64,000 bases of DNA from Ardenticatenaceae bacterium (GCA_020634455.1 JACKBQ010000001.1:2976001-3040000), one strand, 5' to 3'; counted from the first letter of the stretch, positions 11,097 through 19,980 are shown. Numbers and translations are program-made. Notes: generated by a model not told the origin, from the sequence alone.

Positions 11097-12284
11097 ATGA
11101 CCGTGCCCAAGCTTCCTGTTCCTCCACCTCTACGTGGCCTTGATACGGCGTTTACCAAAGATTCTATTGTTCATCGCCTGCCGGAGATTTTGCAACGCGC
11201 TTTTGCAGAAAATGATTTGCCGGAAACGGCCGTTGCCCAACTCACCGCCCTGCGCCACAGCATCCCAAACGGCACCCTCACCCCACTGCCTGATCACCTC
11301 GCCCCCGATCTGGATGCGTGGCGAAACGATAGTCAGCTTTATTTGGAGCAAACCTGGCTGGAGACACCCTGGTTTTTTGTAGAGACTTACTTTTATCGGC
11401 GGGTGATTGCGGCTGTGGATCATTTTCGCCAGGGTATAGACCCCTTTGCTTACCAAAAGCGCGCCAGTTTGCGGGCATCCACGGCCCAAACCGAAGCGCT
11501 CATTGAGCAGCTCAATCGGTTCATCCCGCACGGCTGGCAGCCAGAGGGCTTCCACCAAATGTTGCTGGCCGCTCTGTGGGGTAACCAGGCAGACATGAGC
11601 ATGTGGGCCGCTGATGACGATGCGATGCCCAATCACACCGGGGCAGATGACCAGATGGCGCACCTGCTGGTAAATGATGCAACGGCCGTTTCCAGCCTGT
11701 TGCAAAAACCAGTCAGCCGGGTTGATTTCATCATAGATAATGCTGGATTTGAACTGATTGGGGATTTGTGTTTGGCCGATTATTTATTGGCTACCGGGCA
11801 AGTTAGCACCATCTTTTTCCACCTAAAACTGTTTCCCACCTTCGTTTCGGATGCCACGCCGTTTGATGCAGAGGGCACGGTTGCTTATCTGCGTCACCAT
11901 GAAAAAGCGAGTTTGCAAATGGTGGGTGAGCGGCTGATCAGGTATTTGGTAAACGGCCGTTTGCGCTTCACCACGCACCCTTTTTGGACTTCACCCCGCC
12001 CCCTTTGGCAGTTGCCGCCTGAACTGCATCGCCAATTTGCCCAGGCGGCACTTGTCATTTGCAAGGGAGATGCCAATTACCGTCGCGCTTTGGGGGATGC
12101 GTTATGGCCACACACTACACCTTTTGCGCACATTGTGAGCTATTTGCCTACGCCAGCACTTTTCTTGCGCACCTGCAAGTCCGAACCGCTGGCGGGCTTA
12201 AGCGAACACCAGGCAGCAAAAATGTCTCAATTAGCAGAAAACTGGTTGGTAAACGGCCGTTGGGGGGTTATTCAGTTAGCGTAG
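11097..12284 (+). CDS. DUF89 / ARMT1-like damage-control phosphatase family protein
   Basis: 395 residues. The metal-binding heart of the DUF89 family is seen in VDFIIDNAGFELIGDL (about residues 208-223), followed later by ICKGDANYRRALGD. These proteins are metal-dependent phosphatases acting on damaged or surplus sugar phosphates; the ARMT1 branch also has reported carboxyl methyltransferase activity, which is disputed. Substrate not predictable here. The ATG follows a short leader right after the 18-bp inverted repeat. The 3' end overlaps the convergent DUF3253 gene by 17 bp. Confidence 0.82.
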   Translation: MTVPKLPVPPPLRGLDTAFTKDSIVHRLPEILQRAFAENDLPETAVAQLTALRHSIPNGTLTPLPDHLAPDLDAWRNDSQLYLEQTWLETPWFFVETYFYRRVIAAVDHFRQGIDPFAYQKRASLRASTAQTEALIEQLNRFIPHGWQPEGFHQMLLAALWGNQADMSMWAADDDAMPNHTGADDQMAHLLVNDATAVSSLLQKPVSRVDFIIDNAGFELIGDLCLADYLLATGQVSTIFFHLKLFPTFVSDATPFDAEGTVAYLRHHEKASLQMVGERLIRYLVNGRLRFTTHPFWTSPRPLWQLPPELHRQFAQAALVICKGDANYRRALGDALWPHTTPFAHIVSYLPTPALFLRTCKSEPLAGLSEHQAAKMSQLAENWLVNGRWGVIQLA

Positions 12285-12582
12285 CCGCTTCTTCTACGGG
12301 GTCGCGCCAAAACGAATCCGCCAGCCGCACCCGATACACACCCTTAAAATCATCTGGCGGCGCAGGCTTCCCCTTACGCAAAATTTGGACATGTCCCGCT
12401 TCGGCCAGCTGCTTCACGGCAAGCCGAATGCGCTTGGTTAGCGCCTGCCACTCCACCTCATGCAGCGTCATGGCAATTTCCTCTGGGCGCACCGTTTCAT
12501 CAGGCCAGGCGGCCGCACACAACTGAATAATTGTCTCAAAAACTACTTCGTCACTAATGCGGAAATTTTTTGGTTTAGGCAT
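12268..12582 (-). CDS. DUF3253 family small winged-helix-like protein
   Basis: 104 residues matching the DUF3253 pattern: P-E-E-I-A followed by W-x-x-L-x-x-x-IR, then LAEAGHVQILRKGK and a final YRVRLAD. The fold is expected to be a winged helix, possibly nucleic-acid binding, but no function is established. It is convergent with, and overlaps, the DUF89 gene, and lies 9 bp after the TPR gene on the same strand, so probably co-transcribed with it. Confidence 0.75.
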   Translation of the reverse strand: MPKPKNFRISDEVVFETIIQLCAAAWPDETVRPEEIAMTLHEVEWQALTKRIRLAVKQLAEAGHVQILRKGKPAPPDDFKGVYRVRLADSFWRDPVEEAATLTE

Positions 12583-12590
12583 TTGATCCG

Positions 12591-13700
12591 TTACCCTCCA
12601 GAAAGCGCCAATTTACTCGCCTGCAAATAATTGGGATTCTTTGCTGCCAAGGATAAAATTTTACGCGCTTCATCTTCCTGTTTATTCGCCACAAACAGCA
12701 AACCCAGCATAAAATACGCTGCAGCAAGCTTCAAACCACCCTTAATGGCCCGCTGATAGCACCCAATTGCATCATCAATGTGGCCGCGCGTTTCAAAATC
12801 CATTGCCTGCCCTAGCAAGGCATCTCGCTCTAGCTTGCTCAAGCTGTTGGTACCCTCTTCTGCTTCATCCTCATCTCGGAACAGCTCCGCTGCTAGCTCT
12901 TCTTGAGCCAATCGCCGTGCCTTCTCAAGGGGATCCGATACAGATTCCTGCTCGGCCACCACCTGCTGATTACGCTCCGCCTCAAAAATAGCGGCCATTT
13001 GCCGTACCGTTTCCGTCAGGCTATCTGCCTCTGCCTGCTCTTCAGCGGAAAGCCCCGCAGCAGGCTCTGGCAAGGCCACATCTTCAACCTCAGGTTCAGC
13101 AAATGCCCCCTCACCATGACGAATAAGATCAACGGCCGTTCGTACATCCTCATTGCCAGGGTCTAAACGTAAAGCCGCCTCACACATTTGCAGCGCCTTC
13201 TTGTTCTCCCCTCGCATTTGCAAAATACGAGCAATTGCCAAATACTCACGCACCGCATCCCGCGTCCGGTTCAGCCGCTGAAACACCATCGCCAGCCGCT
13301 TGTGCGACCCTAGTAAGCTGGAATCCAGCCGGATTGACCGTTCCCAATTGCCAATAGCTTCTTCCAACTGCCGCTGCTTAAGAAAAATTTCCCCAATAGC
13401 CAAATACGTCCGGGCTGCCTCAGCCAACTGGCCTTGCCGCTCCTGAATATCTGCTACACTGCGCAGGTGTCGCATATCCCCACGAGAATACCGGGCAGCC
13501 AACTTAAAACAATCCAGCGCCCGATCGAGCTGCTTCAAACCCAGGCAAGCTTCGCCCAAACCAGCATACGCTGCCGCATCATTAGGAAATTCCCCAATAG
13601 CGATTCGGAAAGCAGTAAAAGCATCTTTCCACCGCTCCGCCTTGTTGTGAGCTAACCCAACATCTATTGCTTTTTGGTATTTTTCTTTATTTTTTGCCAT
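12591..13700 (-). CDS. Tetratricopeptide repeat protein
   Basis: 369 residues starting MAKNKEKYQKAIDVGLAHNK. TPR helices with typical AYAGLGEACLGLKQLDRALDCF pattern (quoted here as one repeat region, about 35-57) recur five to six times; an acidic linker (about 215-300, many Glu) separates a last C-terminal TPR pair (IDDAIGCYQRAIKGG). Role is protein scaffolding; the partner is unknown. Start taken at 13700, since the longer frame (to 13790) adds a non-TPR leader. It ends 9 bp before the DUF3253 gene. Confidence 0.85.
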   Translation of the reverse strand: MAKNKEKYQKAIDVGLAHNKAERWKDAFTAFRIAIGEFPNDAAAYAGLGEACLGLKQLDRALDCFKLAARYSRGDMRHLRSVADIQERQGQLAEAARTYLAIGEIFLKQRQLEEAIGNWERSIRLDSSLLGSHKRLAMVFQRLNRTRDAVREYLAIARILQMRGENKKALQMCEAALRLDPGNEDVRTAVDLIRHGEGAFAEPEVEDVALPEPAAGLSAEEQAEADSLTETVRQMAAIFEAERNQQVVAEQESVSDPLEKARRLAQEELAAELFRDEDEAEEGTNSLSKLERDALLGQAMDFETRGHIDDAIGCYQRAIKGGLKLAAAYFMLGLLFVANKQEDEARKILSLAAKNPNYLQASKLALSGG

Positions 13701-14052
13701 GAATCTTTCTAAAACGCCTTGGACATAATCTTCACAATCTTTAGAAATCTTACAAAATATCACACAACTCAAAATGCTCTTTCTGGGCAAAGATAAGCGT
13801 ATATCACTGTGTTCGTATTCGCAAGCGCAATATTATCAATTTGCCGTTGGTAAATCAGGTAATTGTGTTGATTCTCCTCATTAAACCCCGAAGAATGAAA
13901 CTGGCCTAGAAAAATAGGTCAAAAGTACCATGACCGGCACCCTCAATTTCACTCCACCTTAATTACAATCTTAAGAGGGTACGGATATTATGTCACTACT
14001 CTGAACGATTACAGATAAATAAGCGGGGAGCCATTGGTACAGGTTAGGCGTC
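13701..14052. other. Divergent intergenic region
   Basis: 352 bp between the TPR gene (leftward) and the YozE-like gene (rightward). It holds a probable rightward promoter; no further gene or structured RNA is seen. Confidence 0.6.
13963..13991 (+). promoter_or_regulatory. Probable sigma70-type promoter
   Basis: TTACAA, 17-nt spacer, TATTAT on the plus strand, about 60 nt upstream of the YozE-like gene. Confidence 0.45.
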
Positions 14053-14331
14053 ATGCCACCAGACGCCGAGAGTCAACAAAGCGAGGTTAACGCTGCTATG
14101 GAATCCAATACCTTCTACAAATGGCTACAAAAACAAACCGAACGCAACGATGTGATTGGTGATTTCGCCCATACTATGAGCCAGTTTGAAGAACCAAAAG
14201 CCACCAGAAAAAAAGCCAACGGCCATATGATTTGGGCTACCTGGTTAGTAGACAAAAATGCCTCGCCCGCTGTCATAGAAGCCTTCAATACTGCCTGGCA
14301 CGAATATCAACGGCAAGCAAAACCAGCCTAA
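14053..14331 (+). CDS. YozE-like (SAM-like fold) small protein
   Basis: 92 residues. The segment TFYKWLQKQTERNDVIGDFA resembles the start of YozE_SAM_like proteins (FYxWL..., then IGDxA). Function unknown. A second ATG at 14098 (MESNTFYKW) would give a 77-residue product that begins at the conserved part and may be the true start. Its own promoter is visible upstream and a terminator downstream, so a monocistronic unit. Confidence 0.6.
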   Translation: MPPDAESQQSEVNAAMESNTFYKWLQKQTERNDVIGDFAHTMSQFEEPKATRKKANGHMIWATWLVDKNASPAVIEAFNTAWHEYQRQAKPA

Positions 14332-14409
14332 AAAACCTTAATACAAGCCGTAAGAAAGCGGTACTACTTTATAGATACTCTTCCTATTTTACTTCTTCCC
14401 CCCTAGATT

Positions 14410-14459
14410 GTGGCGTCATTTGAATAACCCGATTTAAGTGACGCCACCCTCCTCTTTTT
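14410..14459 (+). terminator. Intrinsic terminator, possibly bidirectional
   Basis: GTGGCGTCA and TGACGCCAC arms (9 bp) around a 20-nt loop, followed by a pyrimidine tract ending CTCTTTTTC. It lies between the YozE-like gene and the convergent comM remnant. Confidence 0.65.
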
Positions 14460-14466
14460 CTCAACT

Positions 14467-14880
14467 TCACATCTGTTTTGGACGATATTGCAATGCTTCT
14501 GCCAAGTGAGCAGGTTGAATGGAGGCCTCTTCGGAGAGGTCTGCAATTGTGCGTGCTACCTTCAATATGCGGTGAAACGCACGAGCACTCAAGTTCATTT
14601 GGGCCATTGCGCTTTTCATCAAACGATTGCCCGTTTCATCTAGTTGGCAAAGTTCCCGCACTTCACTTGGCCCCATATCTGCATTTGCGTACAAGGAGCG
14701 TTCCTTAAAGCGCTTCGCCTGAATTGAGCGTGCTTGCTCAACGCGAGCCTGAATGATTGCTGACGTTTCACCCCGCTGGCGACTCGTCAGTTTCTCAAAG
14801 GCAACGCGTGGTACCTCTACATGCAAATCAATACGATCCATTAAAGGACCAGAAATACGCTTTTGGTAGCGGGTAATCAT
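14467..14880 (-). pseudogene. comM: comM/yifB 3' remnant (Mg chelatase-like AAA+ protein), split by the element
   Basis: Last 137 codons of ComM, the hexameric branch-migration helicase of natural transformation. The retained part starts inside the core, ITRYQKRISGPLMDRIDLH (sensor/arginine-finger region), and carries the C-terminal Mg_chelatase_C domain (LSARAFHRILKVARTIADL). The first roughly 365 codons, including Walker A and B, are missing and not found elsewhere in the window. The break coincides with the stop of the adjacent serine recombinase: its TGA (14877-14879) overlaps the first ATG of the remnant. This is a classic integration scar. Translation of the remnant as a separate protein is unlikely to be useful. 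Confidence 0.9.
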
Positions 14881-14890
14881 GAATCTTGCT
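14870..14890. other. Inferred element/chromosome junction (att site) in comM
   Basis: Sequence similarity to ComM stops at about 14877, and recombinase coding sequence begins immediately. Serine integrases cross over at a 2-bp core, which must lie within these bases. The exact core cannot be fixed without the other junction. Confidence 0.7.
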
Positions 14891-16484
14891 CTTCGAAACA
14901 AAAAATTCTCGAATCAATTACACACGATAACCGGATAGCTAACTCACCGCTTTCCAGATGTAGCAACTGCCCTTCAAGCCCAATCATATCCATTAAATCC
15001 TGCTTATCTTTTTTAGATGCACCAGGTAAGCGCTGACGTATCTTTTTGGCCGTCTCTTTCACTCTTTTTCTTGTCTGTGAGGAAATATCAATACTTTCTA
15101 TTTCAACCTCCAGGCCTGCTTTTTCCCGAATAAGGCCTTCTTTCTGGTTAACGGCCAACTTGATTTGCTCTTGAATGGCCTTGGCTACGGTAGGGTCTTC
15201 CATTTCCGCGAAAGCGTTAACCAGTTTCGCGATTTTGCTCTCCATTTTTACGAGCAAGGCTTCTACTGTTTCCAGGCTCTGTTTCTTTGGCTCCAGCTGC
15301 TCCTTAGCCTGTTTTTCAAGCTCATCCAGGCCATCATCCAAAGCTTCTTCATCCTTCAATAAATCTTTAAGCCAGGCCCACACCAAATCATCAATATCTT
15401 CTTTTCTCAGATTAAGCTGGTCACACTCCCCTTTATAGGGTCCATAACGATTGGAGCAGCGGTAATAGGGATAATAAACCTTCTCGTTCTTGGCATTTCT
15501 TACACTTGTTGCGCCCCCAACCATCGCTTTACCGCAGTGACATAAAAACCGAGCAGACAGAAGGTAAACTAACTTGGGTCTTCTTTCATAGTGTCGTTTT
15601 TTGTTAATTTGCAGCTGTTTCTGAGCTAATTCAAAAAGCTCTTTATCAACAATCGCCAATTCGGGCATGTCCAAAAAAGTGCCAACCGACTTGATTTTTC
15701 CGATGTAACGGGGATTCTTCAGAATATACTCCCGGATACCGCCTACTTTCCATTTACCTCTAGTGTTCATCCGCCTTTTCTGGCCGGGTATAGGGACACC
15801 TTCTTTATTTAACATCCTGGCGATTGCGGTCATTGACATCTTCTCTCGACCGTTGGCCCCAACAAAGTGCTCAAAGATGCGTCGAACGATTCTCGCCTCA
15901 GCTTCGTTAATAACCAGCCGTGCTTTTTTCCGTTCGCCCACTTTGTCATAGCCGTAAGGCGGAAACATACCAACCCAGTGGCCGTCCTTAACCCGTTCTC
16001 GCTTGCCTTTGAGCGTCCGCTTCCTAATCGTCTCTCGTTCCTCTCCAGCCTGATAGCTTTTAATGAATGCCAGCAAGCCACCGGCTAATTGGGTAGGATC
16101 ATTTTCTCCGCCATCACAATCGTGAACGGTGACACCACCACGAGCAAACTGCTCAATCGTCGTTAAAATACGAGAAGATTCGTGTTTAGGCGGTCGCGCC
16201 AAGCGATCCAAACGCCAGACGATTAAATGATCAAAACTGCGTTGTTCGAGTAACTTAAGGAGCCGCCGCCCCCCTTTTCTTTCTTCCAGGCGCGTGACAC
16301 CGGTAATATCATCTCTTATGATTTCAACCACTTCCAACTCGTTCATAGCGGCATATGCCTTACAGTCCGCAATTTGGTATTTCAAACCATAGCCATTCTC
16401 GCTTTGAACTTTTGAAGATACCCGAGCATAAATCACAGCCCGCTTTGCATTGTGTTCACTCACGCCATTGTTCAAAGTATTCAT
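14877..16484 (-). CDS. Large serine recombinase (site-specific integrase)
   Basis: 535 residues. The resolvase N-terminal domain has the catalytic serine in IYARVSS (Ser23) and the arginine cluster WRLDRLARP. A recombinase domain follows, then a zinc ribbon (CHCGKAMVGG ... YYRCSNRYG ... ECDQL), a long coiled coil (about 395-480) and a C-terminal tail ending at the att site. This is the integrase that put the element into comM. Start at 16484 is set by AAGGAGAG 5 nt upstream; the longer frame to 16544 overlaps the previous gene. The gene order (integrase at the very end, stop codon at the junction) is typical for integrative elements. Confidence 0.95.
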   Translation of the reverse strand: MNTLNNGVSEHNAKRAVIYARVSSKVQSENGYGLKYQIADCKAYAAMNELEVVEIIRDDITGVTRLEERKGGRRLLKLLEQRSFDHLIVWRLDRLARPPKHESSRILTTIEQFARGGVTVHDCDGGENDPTQLAGGLLAFIKSYQAGEERETIRKRTLKGKRERVKDGHWVGMFPPYGYDKVGERKKARLVINEAEARIVRRIFEHFVGANGREKMSMTAIARMLNKEGVPIPGQKRRMNTRGKWKVGGIREYILKNPRYIGKIKSVGTFLDMPELAIVDKELFELAQKQLQINKKRHYERRPKLVYLLSARFLCHCGKAMVGGATSVRNAKNEKVYYPYYRCSNRYGPYKGECDQLNLRKEDIDDLVWAWLKDLLKDEEALDDGLDELEKQAKEQLEPKKQSLETVEALLVKMESKIAKLVNAFAEMEDPTVAKAIQEQIKLAVNQKEGLIREKAGLEVEIESIDISSQTRKRVKETAKKIRQRLPGASKKDKQDLMDMIGLEGQLLHLESGELAIRLSCVIDSRIFCFEEQDS

Positions 16485-16495
16485 TATCGCTCTCC

Positions 16496-16954
16496 TTAAT
16501 AGCCAATGCTGGACAGCCACTGGGCAACGCCCTGGCGCGTCCATAAGTTAATATCTGTCAAATCCATCATCTCTTTGGCGATGTTCTGCTGGCGTCCCGT
16601 TGGCCCATTCACCACCGTTTGCTCAAGCCCGTACCCCACCCGTTGGGAGAGCTGCCAAACCGCCATCGTGTAGGAAAAGTCCGCTCGCTCTACAGCGTTG
16701 GCCCCAAAGGCACCGGCATAAGCCGCTGCCAGGGCCCAGGTTCTAAACTCCACCTGTTGCTCATAGGCGTAGTAACCAATGGCCACCTGCTCCACAAAGG
16801 CCTGGCGACAAAGCGGATGGTAAAGCCGCCCGGTTTCCAAAAAAGCAGACAGACGTTCCCGCTGGGGTGCTGTCTGCGGTTTTTTCTTCTTCGGTCGCAG
16901 CAAACAGGGCACCAGGACAACATGTTTCTTTTGCAAAATCGTTTTTGTTTCCAT
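16496..16954 (-). CDS. Hypothetical protein of the integrative element
   Basis: 152 residues, not recognised. Lys-rich N-terminus (RPKKKKPQ) then a mainly helical body. Very strong ribosome binding site (AAGGAGG, 8 nt before ATG), and its stop lies 11 bp before the recombinase start, so the two are probably co-expressed. It could be a recombination directionality factor or other partner of the integrase on position alone; no motif supports that. Confidence 0.7.
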   Translation of the reverse strand: METKTILQKKHVVLVPCLLRPKKKKPQTAPQRERLSAFLETGRLYHPLCRQAFVEQVAIGYYAYEQQVEFRTWALAAAYAGAFGANAVERADFSYTMAVWQLSQRVGYGLEQTVVNGPTGRQQNIAKEMMDLTDINLWTRQGVAQWLSSIGY

Positions 16955-17066
16955 GTTTCAAACCTCCTTTTCCTTCTTCAAAACGGGACATTTCCTTCTC
17001 GCTTCAATTCACTGGATTCACATCACTTTTTGTTCTGGTAATAGCGCGCTACTCGACTGTAGCGCC

Positions 17067-17084
17067 GCTACTACCGCTACTACC
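17067..17084. repeat. Short tandem GCTACTACC repeat in element
   Basis: Two perfect 9-bp units, next to further TAGCG/CGCTA palindromes (17041-17070), in the 149-bp gap after the FtsK-like gene. Possible protein-binding or terminator region. Confidence 0.4.
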
Positions 17085-17103
17085 GTCGTGGCCAAAACCG
17101 TGT

Positions 17104-18645
17104 TCAGGCGGTAGTAGTAGGGCCTCGTCCATTCCTTTTTGCTTTTGCTTCATCAAGCACTTCCTTCACCGCTCGGTAGGCTGCTCCACCGGTATAGCCA
17201 AACACCCGGCGCTCAATGGCCGCCTGGCTGGGCAGCTCCTTGGCCAGTCCCAAGATTTGCTCCCGCGCCGTTTCCGTCAGATTGTTCGGATCGGCAAAGG
17301 CATCTGCCTGCGGTGCCGGGGCAATGAACAGCGGTGAAACAGAGATGGGCGTCCCCACCAACGGCCGTTCCTGCGGAATCAGCACCGGACGTACCCCGCG
17401 AATGGAGCGCAGCACCGCCGGCCATTCCATTTGGGCCACCAGGTCGGGATATTGGCTGGCGGCCAGCTTGCCCAGCATCAGGACGTAGCTGAAGTTCTCC
17501 AGCAAATCTCCTTCGCCCCGGATGCCCAGCGTCTTGACGCGCGTGCTCTGGGTGGAGACCACAAAAAACAAGCCCACCTTCCGGCCTTCGCGCAGCCACT
17601 CCCGCCATACCTCATCTACGCGCCGCCCTAAAGCGGCCACGATGGCGGGCATCTCGTCGGTGGCCACCGTCAACGGTTCAAACTGGTTTTCACCCCTGGC
17701 CCGCTGGTCGTAGCGCTCACTAAGCAGCCGGGACATCTGCTGCATGTAGCGGCCAATGCTCTCGAAATCTCGCCCGCCGCCAATCACCTGGGCACCGCCC
17801 CAGCTGCCTGGCGTGTTATGCGGGTCCAACACCACCACCTGCTGCCGCCGCTGCAGCACCGCCAGCATTGCCGTGCTTTTGCCGCTGCCGGTTTCCCCGG
17901 CAATCAACACATGCCCCTGGGCCAGTGGCGGCAGCAGGATGGGCGTGACGGCCGTTTCCTCGTCAGTAGAGGCAGGCAGGGCCAGCTGTGGTGACGCGGC
18001 CCGCGGCATCGGCAGCACCTGCCAGCTGTTGGCCGGAATGAGCACTCTGGGGCCGGTGACGTCGGTGACGGTAATCGGGCGGGACCGCTGGTACAGCCCG
18101 TAGCTGATACCGCTGGCCAGGATAATCAGGGCCAGAATGGCTCCACCCCACAGGTATGGTTTCAGCGCGTTGACCCGCTCCTGGTAAGCCAGCTGGGCCG
18201 CTTCCGCCTCGCGCTGCAGCGCCAGCCGCCGCGCCTCATCCTCCACCAGCACCTGTTCTGCCCGAGCCGCCTGAACAACGGCTGTTCCCGTCGCCTCGGC
18301 GGCAATGGCGGAGAGGGTGGCTTCTGCCGACAATGCCTGGACGCTGGCCAGCATCGTGATCGTTTCCACCGTTGCCGTTTGGGCCTGGGCAATTTGCTCG
18401 GCGGTGCCTGTGGCCAACGCTGCGGCCGTCTGGGTGAGGAGCACCACCTGCTGGGTCGCCTGAGCCGCTTGGCGGGTGCCCTCAGCAGATTGCACGGTGG
18501 CGGCGTTAGCCGCCTGCTGCCGCGCCAGTTCAGCGGCGGATAGCGTTTCGGCCGCATTGGGCGTGACCAAACTAGAACCGGCAGGCGGCACCGCGCAGCC
18601 CACCAGCCAGAGCAAGCTAATTGTGAGGAGCCATCGTTTGGTCAT
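17104..18645 (-). CDS. FtsK/HerA-like ATPase with lipoprotein-type signal
   Basis: 513 residues with an unusual order: a lipoprotein signal (MTKRWLLTIS start, lipobox LVGC, Cys17), an Ala/Thr/Gln-rich coiled coil (about 30-155), one membrane helix (163-185), then a P-loop ATPase with Walker A GETGSGKST (250-258), a VLDPH strand and a Walker-B-like TVATDEMPAIV (about 326-336). The tail is short and has no gamma domain. By analogy with FtsK/T4CP proteins it may pump or gate DNA of the element. Start at 18645 (third of three ATGs) has GAAGGGG 6 nt upstream and overlaps the previous gene by 29 bp, so translationally coupled. Confidence 0.8.
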   Translation of the reverse strand: MTKRWLLTISLLWLVGCAVPPAGSSLVTPNAAETLSAAELARQQAANAATVQSAEGTRQAAQATQQVVLLTQTAAALATGTAEQIAQAQTATVETITMLASVQALSAEATLSAIAAEATGTAVVQAARAEQVLVEDEARRLALQREAEAAQLAYQERVNALKPYLWGGAILALIILASGISYGLYQRSRPITVTDVTGPRVLIPANSWQVLPMPRAASPQLALPASTDEETAVTPILLPPLAQGHVLIAGETGSGKSTAMLAVLQRRQQVVVLDPHNTPGSWGGAQVIGGGRDFESIGRYMQQMSRLLSERYDQRARGENQFEPLTVATDEMPAIVAALGRRVDEVWREWLREGRKVGLFFVVSTQSTRVKTLGIRGEGDLLENFSYVLMLGKLAASQYPDLVAQMEWPAVLRSIRGVRPVLIPQERPLVGTPISVSPLFIAPAPQADAFADPNNLTETAREQILGLAKELPSQAAIERRVFGYTGGAAYRAVKEVLDEAKAKRNGRGPTTTA

Positions 18646-19075
18646 CATCATCCCCTTCGGGTAGATACGGCGTGCGACGTACCGTCCGCACCGTTTCCGC
18701 TTCTGGATAATCTGGATAATGCGGCACGGTTTCCTGGATGGTTCGGGGATACGCGCGCCGGGCAGACGGCCGTTTCCACAGCAAGCGCCACTGCCGCAAA
18801 AACGCCGAGCCGCCCCGCAGCAAAAACAGAATGCCGCCCACCACAACCAGCCCCAGCGCCAGCAGTCCAGCGCCCCACCAGCCAGAACGGCCGTTGCTGC
18901 CGCCCGCTTCAACTGGCGTCTGCCGACTTTGCAGCACCGCCTCGGTGGCGCTCAGGGGACGGCTGGCCTGCTCGGCCCAAACGTCCACCGCATGGGTGCC
19001 CACCCGGCTCACCGTTACACTCAATGCCACTGTCAAGAACAGGAATAACAGGAGAACTGCCCCAGCTTGTTTCAT
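18617..19075 (-). CDS. Bitopic membrane protein of the element
   Basis: 152 residues with an N-terminal hydrophobic helix (about 6-24), a roughly 50-residue outside loop, a second helix (about 67-86, LLALGLVVVGGILFLL) and a basic cytoplasmic tail. Not recognised. Its ATG overlaps the TGA of the upstream gene (ATGA), so it is translated in step with it, and it in turn overlaps the FtsK-like gene. The three membrane proteins (19824 to 17104) thus form one unit. Confidence 0.75.
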   Translation of the reverse strand: MKQAGAVLLLFLFLTVALSVTVSRVGTHAVDVWAEQASRPLSATEAVLQSRQTPVEAGGSNGRSGWWGAGLLALGLVVVGGILFLLRGGSAFLRQWRLLWKRPSARRAYPRTIQETVPHYPDYPEAETVRTVRRTPYLPEGDDDDQTMAPHN

Positions 19076-19824
19076 GTCAACAGCTCCCAACCCTCACCGT
19101 TCCGCTGCAGCTGACCAGCTTCCTGGAGCTCCTGAACATAGTTGGAAACGGTGGTTTTGGAACGGTTAATGTGACGCCCAATGCGGGAGAGGCTGGCGTC
19201 CGGGTGTTCAGCCACGAAGGTCAAGAGCAGCTCCATCGCCTCCGCCCGGCTCAGCGCATCTTTCTCCGCTTTGGCCGCCCTGGCCCGTTCAATACTGGGA
19301 GATTCCTCATCATTGCCGGGTTTTTGGCTGTCCGTGGGAACGGTCGTTTCTTTCGCTGCTGGTTTGTCAACGGGCTGACGCTTCCGTTCCTTGTCTGCCT
19401 GCTTAACGGCCGTTTCCACGTCCGTGCCCAGGATTTCAGCCAGGGCTAGAACGATGAGCGAAACGAGGCCGGTGGCCGCCAGCCCGATAAACGCCTGAAC
19501 AGGATCAAGGGTTCGCACGGTGGCCAGCGTTAGCGCTGCTCCCTGTACGGCCGTAAACCCTTCGGCAATATTGGCTACGGCCGAAACGACCACCACGGCA
19601 ATCAGGACAAAGAGAAAGAAGCCCGGCGACTGCCTGGTCCGCCGCAGCTCGCCAATGCGAAGGGAAAGGCTGACCACGGCCGCTTCAATGCCAAACGCGG
19701 CCACGTAGCCAATGATTTCCGGGTGGACATACCGGGCCAGCAGGCCGCCGGTGTGGACCAGGGTGTAGGTCAACAGGGCCATCAGGGAAAGAACGGTGAC
19801 GCCAATCTGTATTTTTGCTTTCAT
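19072..19824 (-). CDS. Membrane protein with C-terminal winged-helix domain
   Basis: 250 residues. Four to five membrane helices fill the first 140 residues; a charged linker follows; the C-terminal 60 residues read as a winged helix-turn-helix (SRIGRHINRSKTTVSNYVQE). This looks like a membrane-tethered DNA-binding protein, perhaps anchoring element DNA next to the ATPase encoded downstream. Start 19824 is fixed by GGAGG 5 nt upstream; the ribosome binding site sits just after a strong terminator, implying control by antitermination. Confidence 0.8.
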   Translation of the reverse strand: MKAKIQIGVTVLSLMALLTYTLVHTGGLLARYVHPEIIGYVAAFGIEAAVVSLSLRIGELRRTRQSPGFFLFVLIAVVVVSAVANIAEGFTAVQGAALTLATVRTLDPVQAFIGLAATGLVSLIVLALAEILGTDVETAVKQADKERKRQPVDKPAAKETTVPTDSQKPGNDEESPSIERARAAKAEKDALSRAEAMELLLTFVAEHPDASLSRIGRHINRSKTTVSNYVQELQEAGQLQRNGEGWELLT

Positions 19825-19840
19825 CTGCACCTCCAGGGAT

Positions 19841-19875
19841 AAAAAAAGCCTCACCACTGCTGCCAGCGATGAGGC
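19841..19875 (-). terminator. Leader terminator 2, directly before the 19824 gene
   Basis: On the minus strand GCCTCA-T-CGCTG and CAGTG-G-TGAGGC form an 11-bp stem with a 4-nt loop, followed by seven Ts; the ribosome binding site begins about 8 nt later. As placed, it would stop transcripts before the operon. Confidence 0.85.
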
Positions 19876-19906
19876 GAAGGGACGGTATAGGGGACCCGAC
19901 TGTCGC

Positions 19907-19951
19907 AAAACAAAACGGGCAACCCATAACGCTGTCGCCAGGGTTGCCCGT
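19907..19951 (-). terminator. Leader terminator 1
   Basis: Perfect 11-bp stem ACGGGCAACCC / GGGTTGCCCGT with a 15-nt loop, followed on the minus strand by TTTGTTTT. It precedes leader terminator 2 by about 30 nt. Confidence 0.75.
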
Positions 19952-19954
19952 GAG

Positions 19955-19980
19955 ACACGTGTCACCGAGGTGAGACGTGT
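19955..19980 (-). promoter_or_regulatory. Leader hairpin 1 of the 19824 operon
   Basis: Stem ACACGT-TCACC / GGTGA-ACGTGT (11 pairs around one symmetric mismatch, two-base loop) just upstream of the two terminators; a candidate antiterminator or protein/RNA binding hairpin. Confidence 0.6.
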
